DNA of 64,000 nt from Tricholoma matsutake (taxonomy: Eukaryota; Basidiomycota; Agaricomycetes; Agaricales; Tricholomataceae): positions 8,618,001-8,682,000 of the forward strand of contig AP026543.1 of the NCBI GenBank assembly GCA_026075535.2. Direction: 5' to 3'. The notes beneath the pieces were generated by a model. The model searched no databases. It was not told the origin of the DNA and saw only the letters and a program-made list of their open reading frames with translations. This document shows, one piece after another, positions 1-10,989 of the stretch; position 1 is the first letter of the stretch, and every line of letters begins with the position of its first letter. The position numbers and the translations under genes are program-made.

Positions 1-2250
1 AGACCGATTTCTTCAGCTTCCCGTTCTTCCCGACGCCAGCCTGCGTTTGCTGCAATATCTGCGGGGGAGTGCTCGCAGGCACAGACGGCGGTGTAGACAC
101 CACGGGTGAGTCCTTGCGTGCCTTCATAGACTTGAGCGCCTCTTGGAAGGGATCAATCGATGACGGTTGCGCTGTATTCGTTGCGTTTGTACCAGGTTCC
201 CTTTTGGCATTGGTAGCCGAAGCCGGAGGTGCTGGGGGTGCCTTCTTGAAGCTTGGTAGCTTTGGTTTCGGCTTCGGTGCAGAGAAGAACGAAAAGTCCG
301 ACTTGGCGTCTTTAACTGCGGTAGGTAAGACAGGCTTCGATTCCTTCTTCATCATCACGGGCTTGGATGAGGATGCTATGCCGACCGCAGGTTTCTTCAT
401 CGGCGGCGGCACCTTCGACGGCGCCTCGTTGAGTTTCCGTTTTTTGGGCTTGACGTCTGCGGCGTGTGCGAGGACTAGTCAGGCGACGAGTCTCACTTAA
501 AAAAAACGGCCCGACGTGACTCACCCTCTACCATATTGTTATTTGACTGTTTGGAATTCGGTGGCGGTGGCCCATCGACATCGGAGAGCATCTGGCGCCA
601 TCTTCGCTCGATATTGGCAGACATATCCTTGATCGCTGCGTTGCCGCAAGAGGAAAAGCACAAGAAAAGAGGTTAGATACTGTATTTTACACTATTTTTT
701 CGCCTCTCGGCTTCTGTAGACATAAATAATAAAGGAAACACGGGGATGACACGTTTCATCTCAAACGCTTAAGAGCGACATAAAGTGGAGGCGCATTTTG
801 AAGGGTGACGTTGACGGGGGAAAGGAAAAGATAACTCACCCGGAGATGGTACATCTTTACCAACTTTTACCACAATTTTACCAAGCTTTGAGGATTTCAA
901 TGATTCAACTGTCATGGGTAATCGATCAATGATCTATGGAAGCAAAAGTTCGAATGCATAAGCGGACCCGGTATTCATACTGAACGCCCACTCACATGCA
1001 GTAGAGGCATGATGGTATCTACAAGGTGAGAATTGTCGTCTTTTGCCATCAGCGCGGACTTTAGCCAATCACGGGTGATATCCATCGCTGTCGCATTCTC
1101 CAGCCATGCACGAAAATAATGATTTCCAGCGCCATCTCTGATCTTGGTAAGAATTTCGAGACGCATTTCCGGATCAACCTCTGCGGCTCCATAGTCAGCA
1201 ATACGGTCCACGAGTGTAGCAACGGCCTGCGCGCCGGTGAATGCCGACTGTTGCAGACGAGGTTTGATGTCATCGTGAAATTGCTGCTTGCGTTCCTGAG
1301 GAGTGGGCTTCGGTGGACCGGAACCAGATGCGCTGGGTACAGTCGATGAGTAGAAATTTGAGGGCATGAGGGTGTTCATGAGTGAGCTTGAGGGGGAGTG
1401 GAGGGCTTGAGGAGAGAGGGTGCCTTGCGGAGACGGGTGCTGCTGCTGCTGCTGCTGTTGCTGAAAATATGGTGGGGTATATGATAGCATTTGGGAATAT
1501 TGATAATGTTGCCTTTGTTGTTGTTGTTGCTGCTGCTGCTGCTGCTGTTGCTGCTGCTGTTGGTGTGGTTGTGAAGATTGCGCGGCGTAATTAGCGGACG
1601 GATAATGATTTACGTGGTTGGACGAAGAGGAGCCATTCATGGATGTGAGGATTGGGCTAACGAAAGGTGAAAAGGTGAGGAAGGGCGATCGGATGAGATT
1701 GCGTGCACGTACTCGATTATCATGGGTTGTGGCGTTGGTTGCTGTTGCTGCAGAGGTTGCTGAGGCTGTTGCTTTGACGGTTGCTGTTGCTGCTGCTGCT
1801 GCTGAGTTGATGACTGGATGGAAGTCGAGGGAGTCGAACTAGTTGTTGCGCCATTCAAGCTTGAGTAATTTGACAAAGGTAGATGATTCTGAACTGGCCA
1901 AGGAGTAGATCCGTACGCCATAGTAGGATAGGGCGACGGAACAAAAAAGTTGTTGTGCTGGAATGGCGCATAAAAGGATTGTGGTGACGAAGGAACTGTG
2001 GTTGAGGAAGCTTGTATATCGGATAGATCCATGAGGGTATTAGCGCCCATGCAAAAGGCGAAAAACAAAGAGATAACTTACCACCCAAATCACCGAGGGT
2101 AGTAAACTCATTGATATCCAAAGGAGGAGCGGATTGAGAAGGATTACTTGGACGATCCTTTACCCAGTCATCGAGTGAAGAAGAAGATCTTTGTTCATGC
2201 TGAGCTATTTGTGAAGATTCTGCCAGTTGGACCCATTGGTTGTAATCCAT
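1..2250 (-). CDS. TFIIS N-terminal (LW) domain protein, PNUTS-like PP1 regulatory subunit, 3' end cut by window
   Basis: Likely a nuclear scaffold that recruits protein phosphatase 1 to RNA polymerase II, like PNUTS/PPP1R10. I splice six exons: 2250-2082, 2010-1713, 1656-996, 933-840, 635-525 and 456-<1; all junctions keep frame with GT-AG signals. The N-terminal 290 residues are disordered with long polyglutamine runs (about 1440-1560 and 1750-1800). A helical TFIIS N-terminal/LW domain follows, roughly residues 293-430, ending in the KLGKIVVKV segment and an RRW motif. The tail is Lys/Pro-rich with a basic PKKRK stretch (possible NLS) and a DFSFFSAPKPKPKLPSFKK segment. The visible protein stops at KKSV, where PNUTS proteins carry the RVxF PP1-docking motif. 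I chose the start at 2250 because MDYNQW fits better than an upstream in-frame ATG at 2307. Domain family is fairly sure; the PNUTS assignment is inference. Confidence 0.8.
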
Positions 2251-2563
2251 CGCGACTTTCTTTCTTTCTTTTTTTTTTTCTGTCAAAGATTCGAGTACCG
2301 ACCCCACTAGACTCCACTGGAACCACTGGAACCAATGAATACCAATGGTCCGACTTGTACAGCGCTAGCGACTGGTAAGTACACGCCCAAGTTGTCGTTA
2401 TTTGGGAGTTGTTCGCTGTCTCGCCTGGTCTGTGCGGTTTTTACACCTCATTGCATTTCAATCTCCGTTTCAATTACTATCTCACGGTCAAGGTGAGACA
2501 GAAGGCATTCAAATTTTGTCAACAACAAAAGTTTCAACCAACAACTTCAAAGCTTCAAGCTTC
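2251..2563. promoter_or_regulatory. Shared upstream region of two divergent genes
   Basis: About 310 bp separates the start codons of the PNUTS-like gene (minus) and the HMG-box gene (plus). It must hold both promoters and 5' leaders. I see a pyrimidine run near 2259-2280 and CAACAA-rich leader sequence just before 2564, but no clear TATA box. Confidence 0.45.
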
Positions 2564-3662
2564 ATGTCCGACGAAAACGCAAAACTTCAATTTCAACGCA
2601 TGCAGGTTTATTTATTATCATTCTGTTTTCTCATTCTTCCTCTTAAATCTCCTTTCATAAGCTTGCTGCAAGTCTCAGCGCAGTTGCAGAGTCCATGCGC
2701 AACTGCGTATCTTTGGTCGAAAGCTTTGCATCAAGTATACAAACATCTCAAATCACCGCTGGTACCATCTACCTTCTTTCTGATCGTATATCATTCCATT
2801 TGACGCGTCTAATAGGTCTCTCAATTTTACCAGATGATGGCTTGACAAAAGGCAGGAAACGAAAGGCTGTCGATCACGACGAGGAAACTGATCCCAAAAA
2901 GCGTAAACGCAAACCAAGAGATCCAAACGCGCCAAAACGCCCCCCATCGTCGTACATACTCTTCCAAAACGACATCCGCAAGCAGCTCAAAGAAAAACAC
3001 CCTAATGTTCCCAATAATGAACTCCTCGCCATGATTTCAAAACAGTGGAACGAAATGACCGATCAAGACAAGAAGGCGAGTCGCATCGCGTCTGAATCAC
3101 CAACGCTTCTTCTGACTCTCTTTAGTATTATAACGAAGCCGTGGCGAACGCGAAGGAACAATACTCGCAAGACAAGAAAGCATACGACTCTCGTACCCCA
3201 GAAGAAGTTGCAGCCGCAAATGCAGTCACAGCCCGCGCCCAAGCCGTGAGTTGACAAAATATACGTAACGAAAAAGGTTTTCGCTGACAAAGATCTCAGG
3301 AAAAAAAGACTAAGGGCAGAGCCCCCAAGGCATCGGCAGCACCGCCACCGGCCGCCGCCCCTGTGCCCCAGCCTGCTGCCGAAATGTCACCGAGCTCAGA
3401 GTCGTCCGACTCGTCTGATATTGATTCTTCCGACGAGGAGGAGGTCCTAACGGCGGTGAATGGAAAAGCAGACAAGCACAAGCCTGCGGTGAGTGACAGC
3501 GACGACGAAGAGGAGGAGGAAGAGGAGGAAGAGGAGGAAGAGGAGGAGGAAGAACAGCCTCCTATCGCCGTCGTGAAGAAGGGAAAGGGAAAAGGGACTA
3601 ATATTGCGCCTGCACCAGCACTAAAGGAGAAGGAGAAGAGAAAGCGTATGGGTAAGGCATGA
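2564..3662 (+). CDS. HMG-box chromatin protein with acidic C-terminal tail
   Basis: DNA-bending non-histone chromatin protein of the HMGB/Hmo1/Nhp6 type, about 288 residues. Exons: 2564-2605, 2662-2761, 2834-3075, 3126-3245, 3300-3662. The N-terminal 47 residues are helical and hydrophobic. A basic stretch (KGRKRKAV, then KKRKRK) leads into one HMG box, about residues 75-150, with PRDPNAPKRPPSSY, the conserved QWNEM tryptophan, and a third helix that resumes after an intron as YYNEAVANAKEQY. The C-terminus is Ala/Pro-rich, then has serine-acidic clusters (SDSSD, DSDDEEE) and a polyglutamate run (3505-3555), ending in a basic tail. The intron at 3076-3125 appears to use a GC donor (GCGAGT), because no GT donor keeps the HMG helix in frame. 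Family certain; paralogue not assigned. Confidence 0.85.
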
Positions 3663-4008
3663 GGCATGAGGCCTGAGGCCTTGAGGCATCGAGTGGAGCC
3701 GAGGAGCTGCGGCATATGTTAACATTCTCCTTTTTTGTTTTTTGTCAAGGTAATTCACGTTCGAGATTTGAGGATAACATCCTTCCTTTATTCTTATTTC
3801 ATCTGGTATGCATAATGCCATTCGCCACTGACGGGATTTTGATGCGGTACATATGTTAGTGTATCTAGGGAGGGCTCTGGAGGGCTGTGGTTTGCTGTGG
3901 TGTCTATATCAAATAATCAGCTAATAACCGGTGTACCTTAAGCTGCGACTGCCTATATCAACTTGATTTCTTGTGAGATTGTCATTTCATTTCCTTTCGT
4001 TCTTGACA
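3663..4008. other. Intergenic, no gene seen
   Basis: The 346 bp between the HMG-box gene and the WW-domain gene contain T-rich 3' sequence near 3728-3745 and the next gene's leader. I see no coding or repeat signal. Confidence 0.6.
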
Positions 4009-4890
4009 ATGTCGTACCAGCCTCCTCCATACGGCAGCGTGATACCAATCAACCCAGACACTCGACCCCTCCCTGAAGGATGGATCCAGCAGTACGATCA
4101 GAAGTACGTTCTTTTCTAATATTAGAGTAGCGCCTATTCTTACGATAACCTTTCCAGTTACAATACATGGTTAGTCCTAATCGATCGTCAATGACACCAC
4201 GCACTCACCTGGCACTCGCCTAGGTTCTACGTACAAACCAACGCCAAACCCCCGATCACCCGATGGACGCACCCTCTTGGGCCCGTCCCTCAATACACTC
4301 CCCCCAGCAACAACCCCTATTCCAACGACATGAGAGCCTTCGCATCCCAACCCGAACTCGGGAGACCCGCCCCGCCCTACGAGTTCGCCGAAGAACGTGG
4401 GCGCGGTGGGGGTGGGGGCGGGAGCGGGAGCGGCATGAGTACAGGTACGTTCCACGTGTGTGCATTCGGGGTATCGCTCACTGTTTGATATGAGTATCCA
4501 GCTATGAAATTAGGCGCAGCTGGTCTGGTTGGGGCAATCGCCAGTAGCCAGCTTGGGGGGCACGGGCACCATGGGCGCCGTCGTTCGCGCTCCCATCATA
4601 GGAGAGAGCGCCGCCATCGCCGGCACCGACGGGGCTCTACCGGGGGGCTAGGGGGCCCTTTGCTTGCAGGTGCATACATACATACAATTTTTCTATGCCT
4701 GTATGGTACTGATACGTGTCTCCGATTCTTAGGTGGTGCAGGCTTACTTGGTGGGGCGATGTTGGCCGGAGCGCTGGGGGGGGAAGGTGTGTGTCATTTC
4801 TATTCTCTTAGAATTACGCCAATTTTCTTACTTTGTCTATTCGTGATAGGCCATGGTTTCTTCGGCGGCGAGGAGAGTGACTCGGACTAA
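4009..4890 (+). CDS. WW-domain protein with glycine-rich C-terminus
   Basis: Small adaptor-like protein of about 196 residues. Exons: 4009-4103, 4158-4169, 4224-4444, 4502-4669, 4733-4786, 4850-4890. One WW domain spans roughly residues 22-52: LPEGWIQQYD, then a Tyr-Asn-Thr-Trp-Phe-Tyr core, ending in the RWTHP tryptophan-proline pair. WW domains bind proline-rich ligands such as PPxY. The middle is proline-rich then glycine-rich, followed by a His/Arg-rich block (residues about 130-155) and a glycine-zipper-like tract of LLGG/LAGA repeats before an acidic ESDSD end. Exon 2 is a 12-nt microexon encoding the WW core; without it the domain loses its aromatic centre and the frame is kept, so skipping would give an in-frame deletion. 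The function of the C-terminus is unknown. Confidence 0.8.
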
Positions 4891-5116
4891 ATTCATCACC
4901 ACTTACACATAGTTTACTACAACTGTATTGATATCTACTGCTTTGCTTTTTCTTTGTGTTATCTATCAACTAGGTATATACCTACAGTCTAATTTATATC
5001 TCTGCTCTTGGTCACTTGAAAACATGTTACGTAATTCTCAGTGAACTTCCGATTTGGTACGACACCTTATTTATCTTTCCCAAACTCTTAAGCCTCGAGC
5101 TTCCCGTCGCACCACA

Positions 5117-5855
5117 ATGCGTCCGGCTCTTCCCTTTACGACTCTCCGGCAGTCTCTGGTCCGTCCAGCATTCCGCCAACAGCAGCAGCGGCAGTTCCCC
5201 CGCTTCGCCTCCAACTCGTCCTCAGAGAGCACCCAAAAGCAGGCCCAAGAAACACTGGGCAAGGTCTGGGAGAGCACGAAAAAGTTTTTGGAGCCCACTG
5301 GGAGAAGGATTGGGCTCATGTTAGGATGTACGTGGCATTCTCTCGTTACTTCATGTGGTGAACGACTGTCATGGACTCTGATATCGGGTGCGGAATTATC
5401 ATTCCATATTTCGCCTTCGCATCAGGTAGTTACTTTCTGAACATCGCTGATGTTGGACATTTCTTATTATAGCATACAAACAACCTCTCGTGTACAACTT
5501 GTCTGTAACACGGGAGCTTCTCAAGCAAATCTACCGTGCCGAGAATCTACAGCCGCCGTCTATCGCTACCATTCGCTCAGTCTACGGAACTCTTTGGTCG
5601 CGCGCAACGAGCGTGCCTTACTGGCGCGAGACCGTCCGGAGTATGGAGATCGTGAGACTGGGGATTTACGGCGTGGAGGCGTATACAATCTTTAAGGTGA
5701 GCGATCACTCTTTACTTTCTTCCAGTTCTACCCTGCTTTTCTTCTATCCCTGTCTTGGCTCTCGGTTGTTGCTGGCATTGCTGACTGTTTCATTTTCCTC
5801 ACAGGTTGGAGAAATTTTAGGCAGGCGACACCTGATCGGTTATGACTTGCATTAG
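5117..5855 (+). CDS. ATP20: Mitochondrial F1Fo ATP synthase subunit g
   Basis: Subunit g of the membrane part of ATP synthase, a small inner-membrane protein that promotes dimer formation and crista shape. The protein is 161 residues from three exons: 5117-5327, 5473-5696, 5805-5855. The N-terminus (MRPALPFTTLRQSLVRPAFR) is basic and lacks acidic residues, as expected for a mitochondrial targeting peptide. The family core follows: LGSYKQPLVYN, a long helical region (LSVTRELLKQIYRAENLQPP), and a single C-terminal membrane helix containing LGIYGVEAYTIFKVGEILG, with the GxxxG-like pattern used in dimer contacts. The protein ends RRHLIGYDLH. Intron 5328-5472 is long (145 bp) for this genome, but direct splicing restores the conserved sequence. 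Confidence 0.88.
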
Positions 5856-6800
5856 ACAGTTGCTTCCTTTGTTCTTATCGAAAAATCATTAGAACACTTG
5901 CGGCATAACTCAAGTTTGGCAACACATTCGACCCGGTAAAGTAACAAGGTTTGTACACGGAACGTCTGTTCCAGATAGAAGGCCTGTGCCTCGTAAACCA
6001 TGCCAATGCAGAGCAGTTGGACGATAAAATCTACAAACAACAATGGTCCAATCTTTTCTACGCTTGTGCACTTCTGATAAACCCTCTGCGCAAACGTCGT
6101 TCAGACTTTGCTTGCAAGTGAATTTCACTACTCATTTTGGACATCTTGTATCTGCCTTCGATACCACTCTATCATGTTGCTCTCGACGCATCCTGCAACC
6201 TATAGAGCGCATCTGAGCAACAGGGCGTATTGTACGGGATGCTGAACCATTTGAATTGGTGGTGCCGGTCGGCCGGCAAGGAGAACTTGGGACCCCCATG
6301 CAAACCATTGACAAGATGGATGGGCGGTGCAATATACATATTTTCTTTCATGAGACTACATCACACACACAACCTTCAAGTTCAAGTTCGAGTGATGCGG
6401 GCTTCGCTCCTGTGACAGATATATCCAAAACCCCTAAGTTATACTAGGTTCAGCAAAGATACTTTCTACTGGAACTGAAACAATATCTTCTTACGTTCAT
6501 TGTTATTCAGCATGTCACCAGCCTGGTTGGGAGGAGTCATGAGAGTGAATGTTGTATGGAAGGCCTATACTAACCTCATCCGATACATTGGCAAAATGTG
6601 CATGAGATTTGACCATTATAGGAACCATCAGTAACAGGATTTCCCACTGTGAACTTTGAGTTGAAAGCTCTGTCTGAGGCATTGTGGTATTCAATATTGT
6701 ACCCAACTCCTCACTCCTCAGTAGCTAGAAATGTTTTGGGTTGTGCATTAAGCCTGTTACAGTACATGGTCAGCTTCTGAAATAGGCAAGCCAACTGAAT
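5856..6800. other. Intergenic, no feature recognised
   Basis: About 0.95 kb downstream of ATP20. Open frames here are short and look like chance. CpG becomes rarer towards 6800, where the first degraded retrotransposon begins. Confidence 0.55.
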
Positions 6801-7375
6801 TGTTTACATGGTCACTGAAGTACATAAATTAGTCACTTTTCTGACTGGGTTTCTGGTTGTTGTGGAAGATTTAGCCACAAGACCTTCCAAGGAGAATGTT
6901 GTCTGAAAGGCAACAGCCCCCAGGAAGTTTGCTTGCATGCATGTAAGTGGCAGCATTGATGAAAGAGATTTCAGGAGGTAGGAGTTTCAAGGGTTCAGAA
7001 ATTTCAGGAATTGTTCATGTTTCTGCTGGAAGGTTCAGAGGAGGAGGCGACTCAGGCAAAGTAGAGAAGTCGAAGGATGTCAAGGGTGCAGGACCTCTAT
7101 GAAATGCAGAGTAGAAAGATATTTGGCCTGAAGACCAGTCAAGCAATGAATTGTATTGCTTCAGCCAGTTATGACCAAGAACCACAGAACAGGAAGAGTC
7201 CAGCAAGGTTACATAGAATGTCAGATTGGACACTTCACCAGACAGAAAAGTGACTGGAAGTTTCACAACTTGGGTTATGGTGGAGTTACAAGTTCCATCA
7301 AAAACTTGGAGTCCAATTGAACAGTTTCTGTACTGAATTGGTTATCCCATCAGGAAACCAAGGGGGAAATAATAA

Positions 7376-8478
7376 TGTTAGACTATGTTATACAAGGCCT
7401 GATAAGCTAAATTTTTAGTATGACATGTCTAATTCTTATACATCCTCTGCTAATGAAAGATATAGCACAGTAGGGTTGGCCAATTCCACCAGACCTGCCA
7501 GACTGATGGATTTGATCAATATTTGGCAGCTTTCTGTTTATAGATCAAAGCTTGTAATCTAAATAGAAGAAGACAGAAAATACTGCTATTTTCATTCCTT
7601 TTTGTTCTTCCTCACTTCACCCTTACATTAGACATGGTTAGTCAGTGATTGACTCAGTAATGTTGATAAATTGTTGTTAACTTAATCCTTATTCATTTAT
7701 TTGTCTTACATGCTTACTCACACACCTTTGTTTGTTTGTGGCTGAGGTCATGATTAGGTTTTTGTATTTTGTTGAGCCCACTGGGTTGTGGCTATGCAGT
7801 CTCAATTTGTTGGATTTTACACTCTTGGCAACAATGGCAACAAATAACGATATAAAAAGTTGAATTGAGTTCAATTGGGAATGTTTATCTGTGCACTATT
7901 GGTGTTTTAAGTTGTTTGAGTATATTTGACAAGAGGACCAATTCTGGCAATAACGCTACAACTAGATACAAGACTGATGGATACTCGTATGGCTTTCCAA
8001 TTTTCCAACATTGTGAGCTACATATCATGCTTTGCAATGCCTCCATCAGACTTGTATAAGATAGCCCAGAACTCAAATACTGTCATAACATTCCAATGTT
8101 AGCTCTGATAATTAATTACTTGTAGTGTAAAGATAAAAGTATTTAATCAGGTCTCATTATATAACATTGTGATAGCTATTTGTCACTATTGACTGGAAAT
8201 ACCAGCATCTCCACGATTTCCTGATGCCAGCACAAAGGATGAGTCAAGGAAACAATGGGAGGAACCAGTGTAGGAATGCAGAAAAGATGACCAGACTGGG
8301 GATTGAACCCAGGCCCTCCTGGACATATACCAGATGCTAGCTATCAGGTCTTATAGGGTTCAACAGAACAAGGATACCATATAACCAGACATGGATTGCT
8401 ACAACTATCACATCACTTGTGTGTGTGTGCAAACTATGATCTGTTAAGCACTGATTAAGCAGTGACACATTATATAAT
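7376..8478. mobile_element. About 1.1 kb insertion inside the old gypsy C copy, unidentified
   Basis: Family C homology stops at about 8478 and resumes at about 7365, losing almost nothing of the protease frame, so this block looks inserted. It is AT-rich with no convincing ORF. On the minus strand it begins near TGTGTCACTG and ends near GTCTAACA, which could be TG...CA ends of a solo LTR, but no clean duplication is visible. Confidence 0.4.
8225..8400 (-). repeat. Possible tRNA-derived SINE-like sequence
   Basis: On the minus strand around 8290-8310 lies GGGTTCAATCCCCAG, which fits a pol III B box (GGTTCRANNCC). About 30 bases upstream lies TAGCATCTGG, close to an A box. The spacing is shorter than in a tRNA and no cloverleaf folds convincingly, so this is at best a SINE head. 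Confidence 0.25.
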
Positions 8479-9059
8479 CCAACAACCAGAGTTGATAAAG
8501 GTTTGGGTGTTTACAGAGTTCTCAGAAATGGATAGGAGGATGGTAATGGATTCAGGATCAGAAGGAGCAGACACATTGAGACAGATGTAAGCAGCCAGCT
8601 CAGAAAGGTCAATGCAACCCTCAGCCCCAATTGCATTTTCCTGAGGGTTGTGGACTATTTTTTTGAGTCTGCAGAGTCCAGTTTGGACTCAGCAACTACT
8701 GCAGCATGAGCTTTAGCTGCCTTGGACTTCTGGCTCCATGTTCTTCCTAGCCACAGTAGAGGCAAAGACCTTCATTCATGCAGTGTTCACATTCTTCTCC
8801 AGTTAATTTACCATTCTTGTCAGAGATGGAGTCTTTCAGTTTGTCCCTCAGAAAGTTATTCTTTGTTCTGGAGGAGCTACCAGAGCAGGATGAATTTGCA
8901 CAATTAGAGTTGGATGAGGATTGGGGTTGGACTGGGTGTTGGAGTTGGAGTTGGAAGAGCCTTTAGAATCCTTCATCCTGGAGCTTCCAGGGTTTCCAGG
9001 ATTCTTTGCTTCAAGGCAGGTTTCTTCTTCCTGCATTGCTCCAATTGTGAGTAGAGAAT

Positions 9060-9370
9060 TTACTTACAGTACAAGTACTCAAAGTGTAGACTATATACCA
9101 GTGAAATAACATGTGATACTGGATGCATGTGATAATAGATTGCTGATGTAAGAGGCCACTCTTACAGCTTGTCTATCTATGTACATGCTCAGGGAGATAG
9201 GCTCACACTGGACCTTTAAACGCTAGTGGCAGACCCAAAACCCTTGCCTCACTATGACTTAAAGCTCAAGATGCTGATAACATCTATTATCTTAGTTCTT
9301 CCCTCTGAATATACTAAGTTCCTAACATGTTTCAGTCTCCTTGAGTGTTGGAAGCTCCAGCTTCCTTCCA
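9060..9370. repeat. Two pieces of an LTR-like repeat (family D) in opposite orientation
   Basis: The reverse complement of about 9165-9060 matches 48622-48730 (starts TGTAAGAGTG, then CCTCTTACATCAGCA, later GTATATAGTCTA). The forward strand at about 9300-9365 matches 48735-48810 (ATATACTAAGTTCCT, then GAGTGTTGGAAGCTCCAG). In the 48.6-kb copy the two pieces are contiguous in one direction; here they are inverted relative to each other. The fragment CTGGACCTTTAAACGCTA at about 9218-9235 looks like a hAT-type terminus. Confidence 0.5.
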
Positions 9371-9379
9371 CTTTTTTTT

Positions 9380-10560
9380 TGTTAGGAACTTACTATTGAC
9401 ACTCTACACTCTCACACACATTCTTTTCCCTGAAACCTTGCTGACCCTGAAATTACCAGAACAGTCTTTTTTCACACCAACACTGTACCTTGACAATGCC
9501 AAACTACCTGCTTGCTCACTCTCCCCTTACCCCCCACCTCTTGTTCTGTCTCCCCCTCCTCACTAGGAGGTTGTGCCCATGCCCTCAGCATGACAAGGCA
9601 CTCCAGTGCTGTCTGCAGTGAGCTCATGACAGACTCCCACCATGCTGCTGACCCTCACAACAATGCAACACTGACTCCTACCATTTTCCATGCTTCCCCC
9701 AGGTGTGCTTTCCTCTTGTTTGACTCCTCATCTCTCATTCCTGCTGCCCCTGCTCCTTTTGCTCTTCCCCCTGAACTCTTTCAACCACCCATCTGCACTG
9801 TCATTACCAACCCCCCTGCTACCACTGTTCCCTGCCATATCACCATTGATGATGCCCACACAGCCCCCATCAGCTGCATCGACATTGCTATCACCACCGA
9901 ATAGTGGCACTGGTCTCCAGGCCGACCTACCACTTCCCAGATGAGCACCCAGACAGCTAGCACCAGCCAGGAGATGACTAATGGAGTCATCACCACTGTC
10001 CCACAGCAGCAGATTGTCCAGGAAATGGAGCCATGCAACCACGTGCAGATGCGTTCATCAGAACACGTCTGCTGCTCGACAGATGGACCCTACCACCACC
10101 CCTTCCCCAGCCTGAAACCAGCCCCCAGCCCCTCAAAAATGGCAGCACACACTGCCAAGTCGACTCACAGCCCCCCCTGCAGATCCTACAGCACTGTGTC
10201 TTGCACCTACTGCCACCTCAAAACAAATTGTGCATGTCCCAGGACACCTCTGCCAGCTCCAGAACTCCCAATGATGACCTAGACCACTGACCACACCATC
10301 CAGTCCCCACCTGCTTGACTCCTCTGCACCTGTTATGCACAATGAGCCCACCACCGCTGCCATGTCACCCCCAATGCCACCTGCATCTCACATCGTTGCC
10401 CTGTCACCAATGACAGTGTCTACACCTGAGGACACCCCCCCATTCACTGCCCACACTATTCCAACCCCCCAGTCTGCCCAAGACCACCCATAGATGAGCT
10501 GTCTCGCTTCCACCTGCATCCCATGGCCACTGCCATGTCACTGCCAACAATGGCGGCTAC
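9380..10560. other. C/A-rich low-complexity tract, no gene recognised
   Basis: About 1.2 kb with strong strand asymmetry: many CC, CA and CCCC runs on the plus strand and few G. Several frames are open because of this composition and encode Pro/Thr/Ser-rich sequence without motifs. It ends where the LTR at 10561 begins. Confidence 0.5.
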
Positions 10561-10859
10561 TGTAAGGGGACAGTCAGCCATGAAGACTCTGCCAGGTTTC
10601 CATGGAAAACCCACTGCCCACCTTACCACACTACCATGATGTGATACAGCGCAAACCTGGAGAAGTACATGGTCCCCACAGAAACCTGTGGGAAACCCGT
10701 GCACTGTTACAATGATGTAGGACAATGGCAGTAGCAGCAATGGCCCATGGAATGTGTATATAAGCCCACACCCTGCAAGGGGGACCTTAGAGAATTCTCT
10801 TTGGTTCCCCCTTGCAAGGTCAGTGGACCCCATGCCATTTCTGTGAGGTTGCCCTTACA
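10561..10859 (+). repeat. 5' LTR of the gypsy A-like element
   Basis: 299 bp, starting TGTAAGGGG and ending GCCCTTACA, so the ends are inverted repeats. A TATATAAG box lies at 10757-10764 about 25-30 bp before the presumed transcript start at 10788-10789. The sequence after the start (CCTTAGAGAATTCTCTTTGG) corresponds to the R region of family A. Confidence 0.8.
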
Positions 10860-10861
10860 GC

Positions 10862-10871
10862 AGAATTCTCT
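10862..10871 (+). promoter_or_regulatory. Putative self-primer binding site
   Basis: AGAATTCTCT begins two bases after the LTR end and is the exact complement of AGAGAATTCT at 10789-10798, just downstream of the TATA box. Family A has the same arrangement with different bases. Confidence 0.55.
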
Positions 10872-10989
10872 CTTAAAAAAAAATGTGAACCAGGTTTCCA
10901 ACATATTTTTGCACAAAATTTTCAGTAGAGAACAACATGTTGTAACACAGACCTTCTGTAATAACAGTACCGGAACACCCCTTTTGCAT

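Larger units (their letters stand above)
6830..9055 (-). pseudogene. Degraded gypsy family C copy (end of gag, protease), minus strand
   Basis: Reverse complement of 9055-8480 aligns by eye with the gag 3' end and gag-pol junction of the family C element near 58990-59530, including the remains of the zinc knuckle (8750-8810) and the segment matching VRNPQDTAIGAGGC. Reverse complement of 7365-6830 aligns with 59550-60020: LPVTF, YVTLLDSSCS, LGHNWLKQYN and the SFINAA segment. The two halves are separated by about 1.1 kb of foreign sequence. RT, integrase and both LTRs are absent. Very few CpG remain. Confidence 0.8.

Noticed and set aside
69..500. 143-residue plus-strand ORF at the left edge
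   Set aside because: It is the complement of exon 6 of the minus-strand PNUTS-like gene, which continues the domain order and splices in frame.
3296..3715. Minus-strand ORF with long poly-Ser
   Set aside because: Complement of the polyglutamate tail of the HMG-box gene.
5071..5319. Antisense ORF over ATP20
   Set aside because: Shadow frame of a well-supported gene.
8290..8310. tRNA gene on the minus strand
   Set aside because: B box present but no acceptor stem or anticodon arm could be folded and box spacing is too short.
9690..10290. Pro/Thr/Ser-rich ORFs as a possible secreted or LINE ORF1 protein
   Set aside because: No signal, motif or consistent frame; openness is explained by C/A-rich composition.
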